From: an uncultured Succinivibrionaceae bacterium
Lineage (GTDB): Bacteria > Pseudomonadota > Gammaproteobacteria > Enterobacterales > Succinivibrionaceae
Reading direction: 5' to 3'
Assembly (NCBI GenBank): GCA_944390105.1
Contig: CALXOV010000045.1
Span: forward strand, 1-64,000
DNA length: 64,000 nt
The notes below the pieces were generated by a model, which saw only the letters and a program-made list of their open reading frames with translations, did no database searches and had not been told where the DNA came from. Position numbers and translations under genes: made by a program. Numbering within the stretch: the first letter of the stretch is position 1; each line of letters begins with the position of its first letter. This document shows, piece after piece, positions 8,995 through 18,701 of the stretch.

Positions 8995-9657
8995 TTACGT
9001 CAGCAGATCGGCTAAAGTTAAGCCGTCTGCCTTTTGCGACTGCGCTGTATCCGGTTGCTGCTGCAGGCTCAGCAGCCGCTCCAGATAGCGCGCCAGCACA
9101 TCTACTTCTAAATTAACTTCCCGTCCTGCTCTGAAAGTACACAGGTTGGTTACTGCTTGGGTATGCGGAATTAAGGTTAGACGAAAACGGGAAGCTTCAA
9201 CCCCGTTAACGGTCAGCGACATGCCGTCCACAGCAATAGAACCTTTGTAAGCAATATAGCGCATCAGCATCTGCGGCGCATCTACCCAGACATCCAGCGC
9301 CTCCGAGAGTGGGGTAACGCTGACCACGCGTCCAATGCCATCTACATGCCCCTGCACGATATGCCCGCCCAAATGGGTAGTCGGGGTACACGGCAGCTCC
9401 AAGTTGACAAGCTCCCCTGACGCGTAATGCTTAAAGCAGGTTAAAGCCATGGTCTCGGCGGACACATCGGCATAAAAACCGTCCGGCTGCACAGCGGTCG
9501 CAGTCAGACACACGCCATTGGCCGCAACGCTGTCGCCGACCTTAACGCGCGTGCTGGCAGCAAAGGAAGGCGGAGTGAGCACCAAAACCTGCGCACCTGC
9601 ACCTTTACGCGTAATATGGCCTAAGGTACCGACTGCTTCAATAATTCCGGTATACAT
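8995..9657 (-). CDS. ribE: Riboflavin synthase, alpha subunit
   Basis: Dismutates two lumazine molecules to riboflavin. Two lumazine-binding repeats are visible: M-Y-T-G-I-I-E at the start with N-G-V-C-L-T-A at 48-54, and G-G-H-I-V-Q-G-H-V-D-G at 97-107 with D-G-M-S-L-T-V at 144-150. Length is 220 (E. coli 213). Its start codon overlaps the ribD stop by one base (TGATG), which suggests coupled translation. The gene is called ribC in some naming schemes. Confidence 0.96.
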   Translation of the reverse strand: MYTGIIEAVGTLGHITRKGAGAQVLVLTPPSFAASTRVKVGDSVAANGVCLTATAVQPDGFYADVSAETMALTCFKHYASGELVNLELPCTPTTHLGGHIVQGHVDGIGRVVSVTPLSEALDVWVDAPQMLMRYIAYKGSIAVDGMSLTVNGVEASRFRLTLIPHTQAVTNLCTFRAGREVNLEVDVLARYLERLLSLQQQPDTAQSQKADGLTLADLLT

Positions 9658-10856
9658 CAGTCCTCCCGACGCTGCAGATGCACGCGCACATCCGCCCCTA
9701 AGCGCTTGACACTTTTAACTAAAAAAGCCTGCGCATGTGCATCATCTAAAGCAGCAGGTGACGTCAAATCCCATGCATCGCGGCTAACGCTTCCCATAAA
9801 AATCGGCGCGGCATACAGATAGAGCTCATCAACAAGCCCGGCCTGCACGAAAGCAGAGCTTACCGCACAGCCGGCCTCCACCAAGACCTGCCGATATTCA
9901 AGACTGCCTAAAAAGTACAGCACGCTCTTAAGATCACAATGTCCAGCGGCATCGCCATCCACCCACAACCGCTGCCAGGTCGGACTTACCTCCTCAAGCC
10001 ACACCTCCTGGCCATGGCGCAACGTAATGCTATGCATGGTATCGGCGCGTACTTGCGCCTTAAGACACACCTGCAGTACATTGCCGCTTTGCAGGAGAGC
10101 GAGCGTGTCGGCCTTATCATTCATGCGTCCACGGCTATCCAGCACTACCTTTAAAGGCTGGCGCAGCTCTGCCTTGCTGACCACCCTCCGCACCTTAGGC
10201 GGCAGCTCCTCCCAGCGCACGGAAAAGCGCGGGTTGTCCGCAAGCACGGTATTGATTCCGGTGATCACGGCATCGCTGCGCGCCCGCAGGCGTTGACCAT
10301 CGGCACGCGCTTTGTTGCCGGTAATCCACTGACTGCGCCCATCTGCTAGGGCAATCTTATTGTCAAGGCTGGCGGCACTTTTGACCACCACGTACGGCAT
10401 GCCGCTACGCATGGCTTTAAAAAAAGCGCGGTTTAGATAGCGCGCCTGCGCACTGCACAGTCCGACTTCTGCCTTAATCCCGGCATCGCGCAACATGCGC
10501 ATGCCGCGCCCGGCCACCTGCGGATTGCAGTCCACCACCGCCGCCACCACGCGGCGCACCCCGGCTTTAATTAAGGCCTTAGCGCACGGTGGAGTGCGTC
10601 CATAATGAGAACACGGCTCCAAGGTGACATAAGCCGTAGTGCCTGCGGCATTACTGCCGGCATTCTTTAAGGCCGCGGCCTCAGCATGATCCGTCCCGGC
10701 TTTGCGATGAAAGCCCTCAGCAATCACCATGCCGTCACGCACTAATACGCAGCCGACACAGGGATTGGGCGAGGCGGTATAACGTCCGCGCTTGGCCAGC
10801 TTTAGCGCCCGGCGCATAAATGACAGATCAGCGCTTGAAAACTTATTCACAGCCAC
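9657..10856 (-). CDS. ribD: Bifunctional pyrimidine deaminase/reductase
   Basis: Performs deamination and side-chain reduction early in riboflavin synthesis. The N-terminal zinc deaminase domain shows H-A-E at 57-59 and P-C-S-H-x-G-R-T-P-P-C at 81-91. The reductase domain follows from about residue 150 (V-V-V-K-S-A-A-S-L-D). At 399 residues it is about 30 longer than E. coli RibD, with the extra length in the reductase part. It is the first gene of the rib-nusB-thiL run; no nrdR precedes it. Confidence 0.95.
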   Translation of the reverse strand: MAVNKFSSADLSFMRRALKLAKRGRYTASPNPCVGCVLVRDGMVIAEGFHRKAGTDHAEAAALKNAGSNAAGTTAYVTLEPCSHYGRTPPCAKALIKAGVRRVVAAVVDCNPQVAGRGMRMLRDAGIKAEVGLCSAQARYLNRAFFKAMRSGMPYVVVKSAASLDNKIALADGRSQWITGNKARADGQRLRARSDAVITGINTVLADNPRFSVRWEELPPKVRRVVSKAELRQPLKVVLDSRGRMNDKADTLALLQSGNVLQVCLKAQVRADTMHSITLRHGQEVWLEEVSPTWQRLWVDGDAAGHCDLKSVLYFLGSLEYRQVLVEAGCAVSSAFVQAGLVDELYLYAAPIFMGSVSRDAWDLTSPAALDDAHAQAFLVKSVKRLGADVRVHLQRRED

Positions 10857-10882
10857 AAAAAATCCTTCCGCGAAACATGCGT

Positions 10883-10905
10883 AAGGCCGCAGCAGAGGCG
10901 GCCTT
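10883..10905 (-). terminator. Hairpin after glyA
   Basis: AAGGCCGC and GCGGCCTT form an 8-bp stem with a 7-nt loop in the 100-bp glyA-ribD gap. A second GC-rich inverted repeat (GACCGTGG/CCGCGGTC) lies at 10911-10934, nearer glyA. Neither has a long T-run, so termination is likely but not certain. Confidence 0.45.
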
Positions 10906-10956
10906 GTCAGACCGTGGACGGCGGCCGCGGTCTTCAGTTACAGTCAGTACAACGCC

Positions 10957-12219
10957 TTAGCTGCGGTATACCGGGAAACGGGCGCACAGCGCCACCACCT
11001 TCTCACGGGCGGCTGCAATCACCGCCTCATCCTGATAATTATCGAGCACATCGCAGATAATATCGGCAAGTTCCAATACCTCAGCTTCCTTAAAACCGCG
11101 GCGCGTGCAGGCCGGAGTACCCACGCGCAGACCGGAGGTAATGAAAGGCGAACGGGTATCACCCGGCACCGAGTTCTTATTGACGGTAATATTGGCCTTA
11201 CCAAGCGCGGTCTCGGCATCCTTGCCCGTCATCTCACGGCCGATGAAATCCATTAAGAAGAGGTGGTTATGCGTACCGCCGGATACTACCTTGTAGCCAC
11301 GCTCCATCACGCGTGCACACATGGCCTGTGCATTCTTCAACACCTGCTGCTGATACTCCACAAACCACGGCTGCATCGCCTCCTTGAACACAACCGCCTT
11401 AGCGGCAATCGCGTGCATTAACGGACCGCCCTGCGAACCCGGGAATACAGCACTGTTCAGACGCTTATACAGCGCTTCGTCATGGCAGTTGGACAGAATG
11501 AAGCCCGAACGCGGACCGCCTAAGGACTTGTGAGTAGTCGAAGTCACGACATGGGCATAATCTATCGGACTTGGATACACTCCCGCGGCAATCAAACCTG
11601 CCACATGCGCCATATCCACCATCAGATAAGCACCGACTTCATCGGCAATCTCACGCAGGCGCTTCCAATCAACAATACCGGAGAAAGCGGAGAATCCACC
11701 CACAATAACCTGCGGCTTGCACTCTAAAGCCTTGGCGCGAATGGCCGCATAATCAAGCTCGCCCGCCTCATTTACTTCATACTGCACCGCATGGTAGACC
11801 TTGCCCGAAAAATTGACCGGGCAGCCATGGGTCAGATGACCGCCGCTGGCCAGCGACAGGCCTAAAATGGTGTCACCGGGCTTGCACAGTGCCATGTAAG
11901 CGGCGCAATTGGCCTGCGAACCGGCATGCGGCTGCACATTGGCATAATCGCAGTGAAACAGCTGGCAGGCACGTTCAATGGCCAAGCGCTCAACTTTATC
12001 GACATACTCGCATCCGCCGTAGTAGCGCTTCCCCGGATAGCCTTCAGCATACTTATTGGTCAGCTGCGAGCCCTGAGCCTCCATTACGCAGCGGCTGGCA
12101 TAATTTTCCGAAGCAATCAGCTCAATGTGATCTTCCTGACGCTGATTCTCCGCCGCAATGGCTTCCCAGAGTTCCGGATCAAATTCAGCAATGGACTTGG
12201 CCTGATTAATAGCAACCAT
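10957..12219 (-). CDS. glyA: Serine hydroxymethyltransferase
   Basis: PLP enzyme that interconverts serine and glycine and loads one-carbon units onto tetrahydrofolate. With the ATG at 12219 the protein has 420 residues (E. coli 417). The PLP lysine lies in [12 protein letters not shown] (K231), and I-A-S-E-N-Y near residue 36 is conserved. A TTG 15 nt upstream is in frame, but the GAGGTG Shine-Dalgarno sequence lies directly after it and fits the ATG. It is flanked by hda upstream and ribD downstream. Confidence 0.97.
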   Translation of the reverse strand: MVAINQAKSIAEFDPELWEAIAAENQRQEDHIELIASENYASRCVMEAQGSQLTNKYAEGYPGKRYYGGCEYVDKVERLAIERACQLFHCDYANVQPHAGSQANCAAYMALCKPGDTILGLSLASGGHLTHGCPVNFSGKVYHAVQYEVNEAGELDYAAIRAKALECKPQVIVGGFSAFSGIVDWKRLREIADEVGAYLMVDMAHVAGLIAAGVYPSPIDYAHVVTSTTHKSLGGPRSGFILSNCHDEALYKRLNSAVFPGSQGGPLMHAIAAKAVVFKEAMQPWFVEYQQQVLKNAQAMCARVMERGYKVVSGGTHNHLFLMDFIGREMTGKDAETALGKANITVNKNSVPGDTRSPFITSGLRVGTPACTRRGFKEAEVLELADIICDVLDNYQDEAVIAAAREKVVALCARFPVYRS

Positions 12220-12324
12220 GTGCACGCACCTCAAAAGAGCAGGTAAAAGTGGAAAGAAAACTGCGGCAATTTTAACATTTTTCGCCGCATAATTTGCACT
12301 TGATCACATCTTGCCGCCAGCAGC

Positions 12325-13038
12325 TCAGTCAAGATGCAGAATCTTTTTAACAAAGGGTACCGTCAGCTCGTGCTGCGCCTCAAGAGTTGCCTGATCAAGC
12401 CTATCGAGCGTAGCAGTGAGCCTGGTCATGTCGCGATTTAAATGGCGTACTAAATAGGCGGCTACTCGCGAGGGCATCTTAAAACCGCGCAGCTTAGCTT
12501 TAAGCATCAGCGCCTGCTGACAATCCTCCTCCGATAACGGCTCCAGCGGGCAGCTGACGCCGTTTTCAAAGCGGGTGATGAGATCTGGCATAGCAAAGGG
12601 CAGCCTATCAGGCGAACAGGCGGCGGATGCCACCAAAAGCCCTTGACGACTGTCCACCCAGCGATTGAACAGGCCAAATAAGGCAAGCTCCCACTGGCTG
12701 TCCCCAGACAGCGCATCAACATTATCTAAAATCATCAGCTGCGGCACCTCAATGCCCAGCAGCAACGGCGATAAAGCTTTAGCTAAAGTTAAATCAAGAA
12801 AAAACACCTGTGAAGGCGGTAGCTTCACCGAACGAAATAGCGCCGTCAGCAGATGCGTCTTGCCGCACCCGTGTGGGCCAAACACGTAATACAGTTCATG
12901 CGGGCAGGTAGCAGCGGTCTGCTGCAGCAACTTAACTAACGGTGCATTATTCCCGGGCAACAGCGAGGCAAAGCTGCCGCTTTCATCAATTTTAAAATTG
13001 AGCGCTTCCTGATGCGGATCATGCGGCTTAATGATCAT
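12325..13038 (-). CDS. hda: DnaA regulatory inactivator Hda
   Basis: DnaA-related AAA+ protein that, with the DNA-loaded sliding clamp, stimulates DnaA-ATP hydrolysis and limits re-initiation. The 237 residues (E. coli 233) carry Walker A G-P-H-G-C-G-K-T at 54-61, Walker B M-I-L-D-N-V-D, and the conserved C-terminal T-V-P-F-V-K-K-I-L. The N-terminus has Q-E-A-L-N-F at 10-15, which fits a clamp-binding Q-x-x-L-x-F motif. No DnaA domain IV is present, as expected. It lies 52 bp after the DUF2066-like gene. Confidence 0.93.
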   Translation of the reverse strand: MIIKPHDPHQEALNFKIDESGSFASLLPGNNAPLVKLLQQTAATCPHELYYVFGPHGCGKTHLLTALFRSVKLPPSQVFFLDLTLAKALSPLLLGIEVPQLMILDNVDALSGDSQWELALFGLFNRWVDSRQGLLVASAACSPDRLPFAMPDLITRFENGVSCPLEPLSEEDCQQALMLKAKLRGFKMPSRVAAYLVRHLNRDMTRLTATLDRLDQATLEAQHELTVPFVKKILHLD

Positions 13039-13090
13039 GCCTTTTCCTTATAAGCCTTCTGCAGACTAGCTTATGCCTGCAGGCTGAACC

Positions 13091-14398
13091 CTACAGGCTA
13101 CCAATGCCGGCCGGCTCAGCTGCCGACGCCGCCAAGCCACTTACCGAGACTGCGCTGCGCGAGCTGCGCGCCCCTAAGGTACCGTAATCGCCCATGGCTC
13201 GGGCCCCAGTAGTCTTGAGCCAGCGATAAGTCCACGGACCTTCTTTAGCAAAGTCCTGCGCCCGCGCCATGGTACCATCTAAAATCGCCGGATCGGCATT
13301 AGACGGAATCTCTAAAATGAGCGCTCCGTCGTTCAAAGCGCTCACCTCAACTGAATCCTCATAGCCGTAAATTATGAGCGTACGCTTGATGGCCGCTAAA
13401 TCCGCTAAGCTGCGCACCCCGGATACTTTGACGCGGACTAAGCCCTGATACGGTCCTAAGGCAAAGGCATCGCTCAGCTTAGGATCCTGCAGTCCCGGGG
13501 CGGCCGTCTCACCGCTCAAGCCCTGATGCTGCGCCAGAGTACGCGCCAGATCTCCTGCCATGGTCTGCGCCACTTCGCCGCTTAAGCCGTCAAGTGAGGC
13601 CTGCGCGATAAGCGTGCCATTTTTATCTAGGAGATTCCAGCTTGCCGACACAATGCTATCTTGCAAGCTTACGGCCGCTGCCAGAATGAAGTCAGCGCCG
13701 TAGCGCGTGCTAGCCGCCGCGAGTTGTGCATTATTGTGCGCCAGCACTACTTCCTCATTGACCTGCGTCACATCATCAAGATCCATCAAGGGGTACATGA
13801 GGCGCAGCTGATAATCCGCAGCACATTGATTTAAGCTTGCGGCAAAGGCGCTCATGTGCTCGCCTGAAACTAATGTGTTTTTATCAAGGCTGTAATCGGC
13901 CATCCACACAATGATGGGATTATTAAGCCCATCCCACAGCGCCACGCCCTGCGCTGCCAGCAACTTTTCAATTGCAGCGGGATCAAAGGTCAAGCTGAGC
14001 GCCCCGTCGCTTAGCTTCGCATCCTTAAGCGCCGCCGCGGCATCCACTGCCGTCGGAGCATAAGCCCCGGCTGACAGGCGCGCAATGACCGTACTAAAGC
14101 CCTGCAGCAGCGCCTCATCTAAACTGCTGCCGATAGCTTGGTTGCAGGTATAGTCGGCGTAAGTTTCAGGCGCAGCGTCTGCATTCTGCGCGGTCGGGGC
14201 AGGCTCCGTCATTGAGGCAGTCTGCGACGCAGCCGGCGGTGTACTGATGCTTATGCTTCCGGCGGTTGCATTGGATACCATTAAAGCGCTCTGCGCTGCC
14301 AGCGCCCCCATTGCGGCGGCTTGGGCGCAGCTGAGCGTGCTGCCAAGCAGCAGCGCTGAGGCAGACAAATAAGCAAAGATGCGATGTGAAACTGACAT
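13091..14398 (-). CDS. DUF2066-like exported protein of unknown function
   Basis: A 435-residue protein with an N-terminal signal peptide (hydrophobic 8-22, cleavage near C-A-Q-A). It starts at 14398, where TTGAGGG precedes the ATG; the frame is open 37 codons further without a plausible start. After an Ala/Thr-rich linker comes a mixed alpha/beta region with segments such as W-M-A-D-Y-S-L and F-I-L-A-A-A-V-S. Its place between purM and hda is where several Gammaproteobacteria carry a DUF2066 gene; that context and the overall pattern support the call. Periplasmic location is inferred and no activity is known. Confidence 0.6.
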   Translation of the reverse strand: MSVSHRIFAYLSASALLLGSTLSCAQAAAMGALAAQSALMVSNATAGSISISTPPAASQTASMTEPAPTAQNADAAPETYADYTCNQAIGSSLDEALLQGFSTVIARLSAGAYAPTAVDAAAALKDAKLSDGALSLTFDPAAIEKLLAAQGVALWDGLNNPIIVWMADYSLDKNTLVSGEHMSAFAASLNQCAADYQLRLMYPLMDLDDVTQVNEEVVLAHNNAQLAAASTRYGADFILAAAVSLQDSIVSASWNLLDKNGTLIAQASLDGLSGEVAQTMAGDLARTLAQHQGLSGETAAPGLQDPKLSDAFALGPYQGLVRVKVSGVRSLADLAAIKRTLIIYGYEDSVEVSALNDGALILEIPSNADPAILDGTMARAQDFAKEGPWTYRWLKTTGARAMGDYGTLGARSSRSAVSVSGLAASAAEPAGIGSL

Positions 14399-14636
14399 GA
14401 CATTACCCTCAATTAATGCTGTCATTTTAGCAAACCCCCGCTGCAAGTGCAGAATCAGCCTATACTGCAATATAGCGGCCGTCGGCGCTTCATTGTAAAA
14501 TAAGCGCACTTTAGCGTAGGTGCCCCCTTAGTATAAGGGCGGGGCTGCGATACAGGCTTAAGGCAGTGCCTGGCGCTGCAGTTTGTTTCACAAAGTGCGC
14601 AATCACGCGTAATGGCGGACGCACGAGGAGAAGAAG

Positions 14637-15668
14637 ATGGCTTTAACCTATAAAGATGCGGGCGTGGACATTGATGCCGGCGAAGAGTTAGTTGAGAGAA
14701 TTAAGGCTCCGGTTAAGCGTACCAACCGTCCCGAAGTTATCGGCGGTTTAGGCGGTTTCGGCGCTTTAACCCGCATTCCGCAGGGTTATAAGGAGCCGGT
14801 GCTGGTTACTGGCACCGACGGCGTCGGTACCAAGCTGCGCCTTGCCATTGACCTAAAACGCCACAGCACGGTTGGCCAAGACTTAGTAGCCATGTGCGTC
14901 AATGATTTAGTGGTACAGGGAGCAGAGCCCTTACTGTTCCTTGATTATTACGCTACCGGTAAGCTTGACGTTGATACAGCAGCTACCGTGGTTACCGGCA
15001 TTGCAAAAGGCTGCGAGATGGCAGGTTGTGCCCTCGTCGGTGGCGAAACGGCCGAAATGCCGGGCATGTACGAGGTGGGCGATTACGATCTAGCCGGTTT
15101 CAGCGTCGGCGTGGTTGAGGCCTCCAAGATCATTGATGGAACTAAAGTTCAGGTCGGCGATGCGATTGTCGCGTTGGCTTCTTCCGGGCCCCACTCCAAC
15201 GGTTATTCCTTAATCCGCCGTATCATTAAAGACTGCGGGCAAGATCCGCAAGCCACCCCCCTTCCCTCCGGCACACTGCTAGCTGACGCGCTGATGGCGC
15301 CGACGCGCATTTACGTCAAGCCGTTATTAGAGCTGTTAAAACAGGTAGAGGTCCACGCCATGGCCCATATCACCGGCGGCGGCTTCTGGGAAAATATTCC
15401 GCGCGTACTTCCAGAGGGCTGCCGTGCTGCGATTAATAAGCATGCCTGGCAGTGGCCTGAGGTCTTTAATTGGCTGCAGCAAGCAGGCGGCGTCAGCGCA
15501 CATGAAATGCTGCGCACCTTCAACTGCGGTGTCGGCATGATTGTGGTCTTGCCGCAGGATGCAGCAGCGCAGGCCGTCTCAATCTTACAGGCCCAAGGCG
15601 AGCAGGCATTTATCGCAGGTGAAATTGCCAAGGTCGGCAGCGACGGCGCGCAAGTCACTATCGACTAA
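14637..15668 (+). CDS. purM: Phosphoribosylformylglycinamidine cyclo-ligase (AIR synthetase)
   Basis: Closes the imidazole ring in purine synthesis using ATP. The 343 residues match the family (E. coli 345). Typical motifs are Y-K-D-A-G-V-D-I near the start, G-G-F-G-A near 39-43, G-T-D-G-V-G-T-K-L, and G-G-E-T-A-E-M-P-G. It has a strong AGGAG upstream. It is divergent from the DUF2066-like gene and not followed by purN, unlike E. coli. I see no PurR-type operator in the 238-bp intergenic region. Confidence 0.97.
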   Translation: MALTYKDAGVDIDAGEELVERIKAPVKRTNRPEVIGGLGGFGALTRIPQGYKEPVLVTGTDGVGTKLRLAIDLKRHSTVGQDLVAMCVNDLVVQGAEPLLFLDYYATGKLDVDTAATVVTGIAKGCEMAGCALVGGETAEMPGMYEVGDYDLAGFSVGVVEASKIIDGTKVQVGDAIVALASSGPHSNGYSLIRRIIKDCGQDPQATPLPSGTLLADALMAPTRIYVKPLLELLKQVEVHAMAHITGGGFWENIPRVLPEGCRAAINKHAWQWPEVFNWLQQAGGVSAHEMLRTFNCGVGMIVVLPQDAAAQAVSILQAQGEQAFIAGEIAKVGSDGAQVTID

Positions 15669-15703
15669 GCAGCTTCATATCCCCATGACGGCCTGCACGG
15701 CTG

Positions 15704-16588
15704 TCAGGCGGTCTTGAGCGCCGCGCGTACTTCCTGCAAAAACAGCGCGGCGCAGGGCGTTAAGCGCCGCTCTTTCTTCCATACTAAAACCGGATGCGAA
15801 ACGAACTTAGGTTCCAAAGGAATAAACTTAAGCCCACAAGGATACGGCATCACCGTTCCATCGCGCTCCAATGTCACCATCGCGCCTAAACCCGCAGCCA
15901 CAAAAGCGCAGCCATTATTGCTTAAATTGTGGATCGCTTTAATCTTTAGCTCCAGCAGCGAATAACCCAGCCACCCTTCAAAACTGCGATCATCCATCTC
16001 CGAGCGCGGCATGATCAGCGGCTGCCCTTTTAAATCCTCCGGACTGATAGTACTGCGCTGCGCCAGCGGATGATCGTCCTTAACCAACAGCCCCCATTCA
16101 CTGCCGGGAGTTAAAGTCAGCACATTGTAGCGCCGCGTATCCACCGCCCGTACCAGCAGCGCAAAGTCAAAACTCCCAGTCTCAAGTTTGGCCAGAGCAT
16201 CGCAGCGCGTAGCAGTGAACAGCTCTAAATCTACCTGCGGATGAGCGTCAGCTAAGCGCTTAAAGGCCTGCGCGATAAGCTGCATTGCCGGCACTTCCGC
16301 GGCTACAATACTGAGCGTACCGACAATCGCCCCTGCGCCTTTAACTTCCGCCTCCACTTTAGCAATGAGATTTAGCACCTCCATCGCTCGCTCATAAAAG
16401 AGCTCGCCCTGCGCGGTCAGCTCAATACCGTGCTTGCTGCGGGTAAATAAAGTCTGCCCCAGTTCTTCTTCTAGCTCGTGAAACTGGCGCGTCAAAGTCG
16501 GCTGCGTAATAAACAACGCTTTGGAGGCGGCACTGATGCTGCGGCTCTGTGCCGCCGCGACGAAATACTTGAGCACGCGGATGTCCAT
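15704..16588 (-). CDS. LysR-family transcriptional regulator
   Basis: The N-terminal winged helix-turn-helix (about residues 17-45, with S-I-S-A-A-S-K-A-L-F-I-T-Q-P-T-L-T-R-Q) is followed by a periplasmic-binding-protein-like co-inducer domain, 294 residues in all. It is divergent from the cupin gene with 131 bp between the starts, so it probably controls the exported cupin/decarboxylase-like pair and itself. The ligand is unknown. Confidence 0.9.
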   Translation of the reverse strand: MDIRVLKYFVAAAQSRSISAASKALFITQPTLTRQFHELEEELGQTLFTRSKHGIELTAQGELFYERAMEVLNLIAKVEAEVKGAGAIVGTLSIVAAEVPAMQLIAQAFKRLADAHPQVDLELFTATRCDALAKLETGSFDFALLVRAVDTRRYNVLTLTPGSEWGLLVKDDHPLAQRSTISPEDLKGQPLIMPRSEMDDRSFEGWLGYSLLELKIKAIHNLSNNGCAFVAAGLGAMVTLERDGTVMPYPCGLKFIPLEPKFVSHPVLVWKKERRLTPCAALFLQEVRAALKTA

Positions 16589-16719
16589 TTATTTCTCCTG
16601 TTTAGGCTCATACCCTGCAGGCATGTACAGCAATACATTAATAGTATTTTACAAAGCGTTACACCTAATTTAACTTTAAAACAAATCAGACTTTTGTCTT
16701 TTTCTCTTGGAGATACATC

Positions 16720-17199
16720 ATGCGCAGAATTATTCCGTTGTTCTTGTGTGCCGCACTTTCTGCTGGAGCTGCCAGTACTCTCGCAGCAGAAGCAACCGGC
16801 AAAACCGCCCCGATTGATACCGTATTCCCGCAAGGACCAGTTAATCCTTATAGTCAATTCTTCACCGGTACCTCATATCTGACCATGCTGTCAAACAATG
16901 ACGATACCTTTAATGCCCCTATCGGCAATGTGACCTTTGAGCCGGGCACTCGTACCTTCTGGCACAAACACAGCGGTGGACAAATTCTCTTAATCTTAGC
17001 CGGCGAGGGCCGCTACTGTGAGCGCGGCAAGGAAGTGCAGATCATCAAGAAGGGTGATGTAGTGCGCATTGCGCCAAATGTCGAGCATTGGCACGGGGCC
17101 GGTCCAGACACCTGGATGACCCACATTTCAGTGGAGACCAATGTCCCGAACAATCAAGCGACTTGGCTTGAGCCGGTGGCAGATGCTGAGTACCGGTAA
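16720..17199 (+). CDS. Exported cupin-domain protein
   Basis: A 159-residue protein with a signal peptide (M-R-R then hydrophobic 4-22, cleavage after about A-L-A-A or T-L-A-A). A single conserved cupin domain follows: F-W-H-K-H at 80-84, Q88, and E-H-W-H-G at 122-126 would bind a metal (H82, H84, Q88, H123). Small cupins of this type are often encoded beside carboxymuconolactone decarboxylases, as here. Export to the periplasm is inferred from the signal peptide; substrate unknown. Confidence 0.85.
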   Translation: MRRIIPLFLCAALSAGAASTLAAEATGKTAPIDTVFPQGPVNPYSQFFTGTSYLTMLSNNDDTFNAPIGNVTFEPGTRTFWHKHSGGQILLILAGEGRYCERGKEVQIIKKGDVVRIAPNVEHWHGAGPDTWMTHISVETNVPNNQATWLEPVADAEYR

Positions 17200-17209
17200 G
17201 GGCGCAACT

Positions 17210-17974
17210 ATGCGTAAATCTGCTTGGATGTTTGCCGTGCTCTTGAGCACGGTATCTTGTCTACAGGGAGCTGCTATGGCACAAACGACAAATGATTACA
17301 GTCTGCAGAGTATTGAGGCACGCGTCAGCGCTGAAGCAAAGGCGCAGAGCATTCTGCCTGAGCGCATGCAGCATTTAGTGCGCATCAGCGCTTTAACCGC
17401 CTTAGGGAGCGAGGCGCTACTCAAGCAGCACATCAATCAGGCCTTAGATGAAGGCGTTCATCCCAATGAAATATACGAGGCTATTGTACAGGGAATGGCC
17501 TACAGCGGCTTAGGCCGCGCCATTGATGCAGCGGCCATTTTACAGGAACAGGCCAATGCGCGCGGCCTGAAGCTAGATCCACAGCAGGGCACCATCAGCG
17601 ATGCATCGCGCTTTAAGGATGGACTTAACGCGCAGCAGACCATTTTCGGCGCTGAAAACATCAATGCGATGCAAGAGTCAGCTCCGCAGGACGAAAAATA
17701 TCTTAAAGTTGAGGCGCTGTCGGCGTTCTGCTTTGGCGACAGCTATACCCGCAAGCTGCTGACACTCAAAGAGCGCGAGTTGCTGACTTTCTGCTACATT
17801 ACCGCGCTGGGCGGTAACTGGCCACAGGTTAAAGCCCATGTTGGCGGTAATCTGAATTTAGGCACGACCCGCGAAGAACTTATCGGTGCCATTACCGTAA
17901 TGATGCCGCTCATCGGCTTCCCTAAAACCTTAAATGCCTTAGCTTTAGTCGATGAATTAGCGCCAGCTAAGTAA
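17210..17974 (+). CDS. Exported tandem carboxymuconolactone decarboxylase (AhpD-like) protein
   Basis: The 254-residue product begins 10 bp after the cupin gene. An in-frame start at 17141 inside the cupin gene is rejected because it lacks a Shine-Dalgarno site and would bury the signal peptide. The signal peptide covers residues 1-25 (hydrophobic core 5-20, A-M-A cleavage). Two CMD-like helical repeats follow, one around R-I-S-A-L-T-A-L-G and one around E-R-E-L-L-T-F-C-Y-I-T-A-L-G-G. The second has a lone Cys and no C-x-x-C, so AhpD-type peroxidase chemistry is unlikely. With the cupin and LysR gene it forms a small exported-enzyme locus of unknown substrate. Confidence 0.82.
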   Translation: MRKSAWMFAVLLSTVSCLQGAAMAQTTNDYSLQSIEARVSAEAKAQSILPERMQHLVRISALTALGSEALLKQHINQALDEGVHPNEIYEAIVQGMAYSGLGRAIDAAAILQEQANARGLKLDPQQGTISDASRFKDGLNAQQTIFGAENINAMQESAPQDEKYLKVEALSAFCFGDSYTRKLLTLKERELLTFCYITALGGNWPQVKAHVGGNLNLGTTREELIGAITVMMPLIGFPKTLNALALVDELAPAK

Positions 17975-18005
17975 GCGCCACTCTCCCTTTGCTTGAGCTT
18001 AGCTT

Positions 18006-18034
18006 ACCCCCGCCGCAGCGGGGGTTTGGTTTTT
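18006..18034 (+). terminator. Rho-independent terminator of the cupin/CMD operon
   Basis: ACCCCCGC (18006-18013) and GCGGGGGT (18018-18025) form an 8-bp stem with a CGCA tetraloop, followed by TTGGTTTTT. It lies 31 bp after the CMD stop codon. Confidence 0.88.
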
Positions 18035-18052
18035 CTATGCCTCCCGGGACGC

Positions 18053-18640
18053 TTAAACTGACGCGGCAGCCATCTCGTCTTCAATTCCACGGATCATGAT
18101 GTGAATAATCATGGTGTGTACTTCCTGAATGCGATCGGCATAACCCGCATGCGGCACAATGATCGGCAGATCGCACATGTCCTTTAGCTTACCGCCGTCT
18201 TTGCCCAACAGCAGTACTGTGGTAATACCCTTGTCCTTACTCACTTCACAGGCCCGGATGATATTGCGCGAATTACCTGAGGTGGAAATTCCTAAGAACA
18301 CATCACCGCGCTGTCCTAGGCCCGCCACAAAACGAGCAAACACTTCATCAAAACCGTAATCATTGCCCACACAGGTTAAATGACTGGGGTCACAGACCGC
18401 AATTGCCGGATAAGCCGGACGGTCATCCCGATAACGCCCGGACAGCTCTTCGGCAAAATGTTGCGCGTCACACATGCTGCCGCCGTTGCCGGCAGTTATC
18501 ACCTTGCCGCCTTGGCGCATGCTCGCTGCCATTATGGCAATGGCCTGTTCAATTTTGCGCTTGGTGTCAGGCAAAGCTATAAAGCGCTGCAGCACCTGCG
18601 CCGCTTCGTTTAAGTCATCCATTACATTAAATGACAGCAT
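18053..18640 (-). CDS. gmhA: Sedoheptulose 7-phosphate isomerase
   Basis: First step of ADP-heptose synthesis for the lipopolysaccharide core. With the start at 18640 it has 195 residues (E. coli 192). A SIS domain shows G-N-G-G-S-M-C-D-A-Q-H-F-A-E-E-L-S-G-R-Y and later G-I-S-T-S-G-N-S and P-H-A-G-Y-A-D-R-I-Q-E-V-H. AAGGAG precedes two adjacent ATGs (18643 and 18640); an upstream extension overlaps dnaQ and is rejected. It follows dnaQ by 61 bp. Its presence implies a heptose-containing inner core. Confidence 0.95.
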   Translation of the reverse strand: MLSFNVMDDLNEAAQVLQRFIALPDTKRKIEQAIAIMAASMRQGGKVITAGNGGSMCDAQHFAEELSGRYRDDRPAYPAIAVCDPSHLTCVGNDYGFDEVFARFVAGLGQRGDVFLGISTSGNSRNIIRACEVSKDKGITTVLLLGKDGGKLKDMCDLPIIVPHAGYADRIQEVHTMIIHIMIRGIEDEMAAASV

Positions 18641-18701
18641 CATGTACTCCTTGTATGGTGGTGCGGATGAGTATCCTAAGAACATCCCCCGGCACACGCA
18701 G

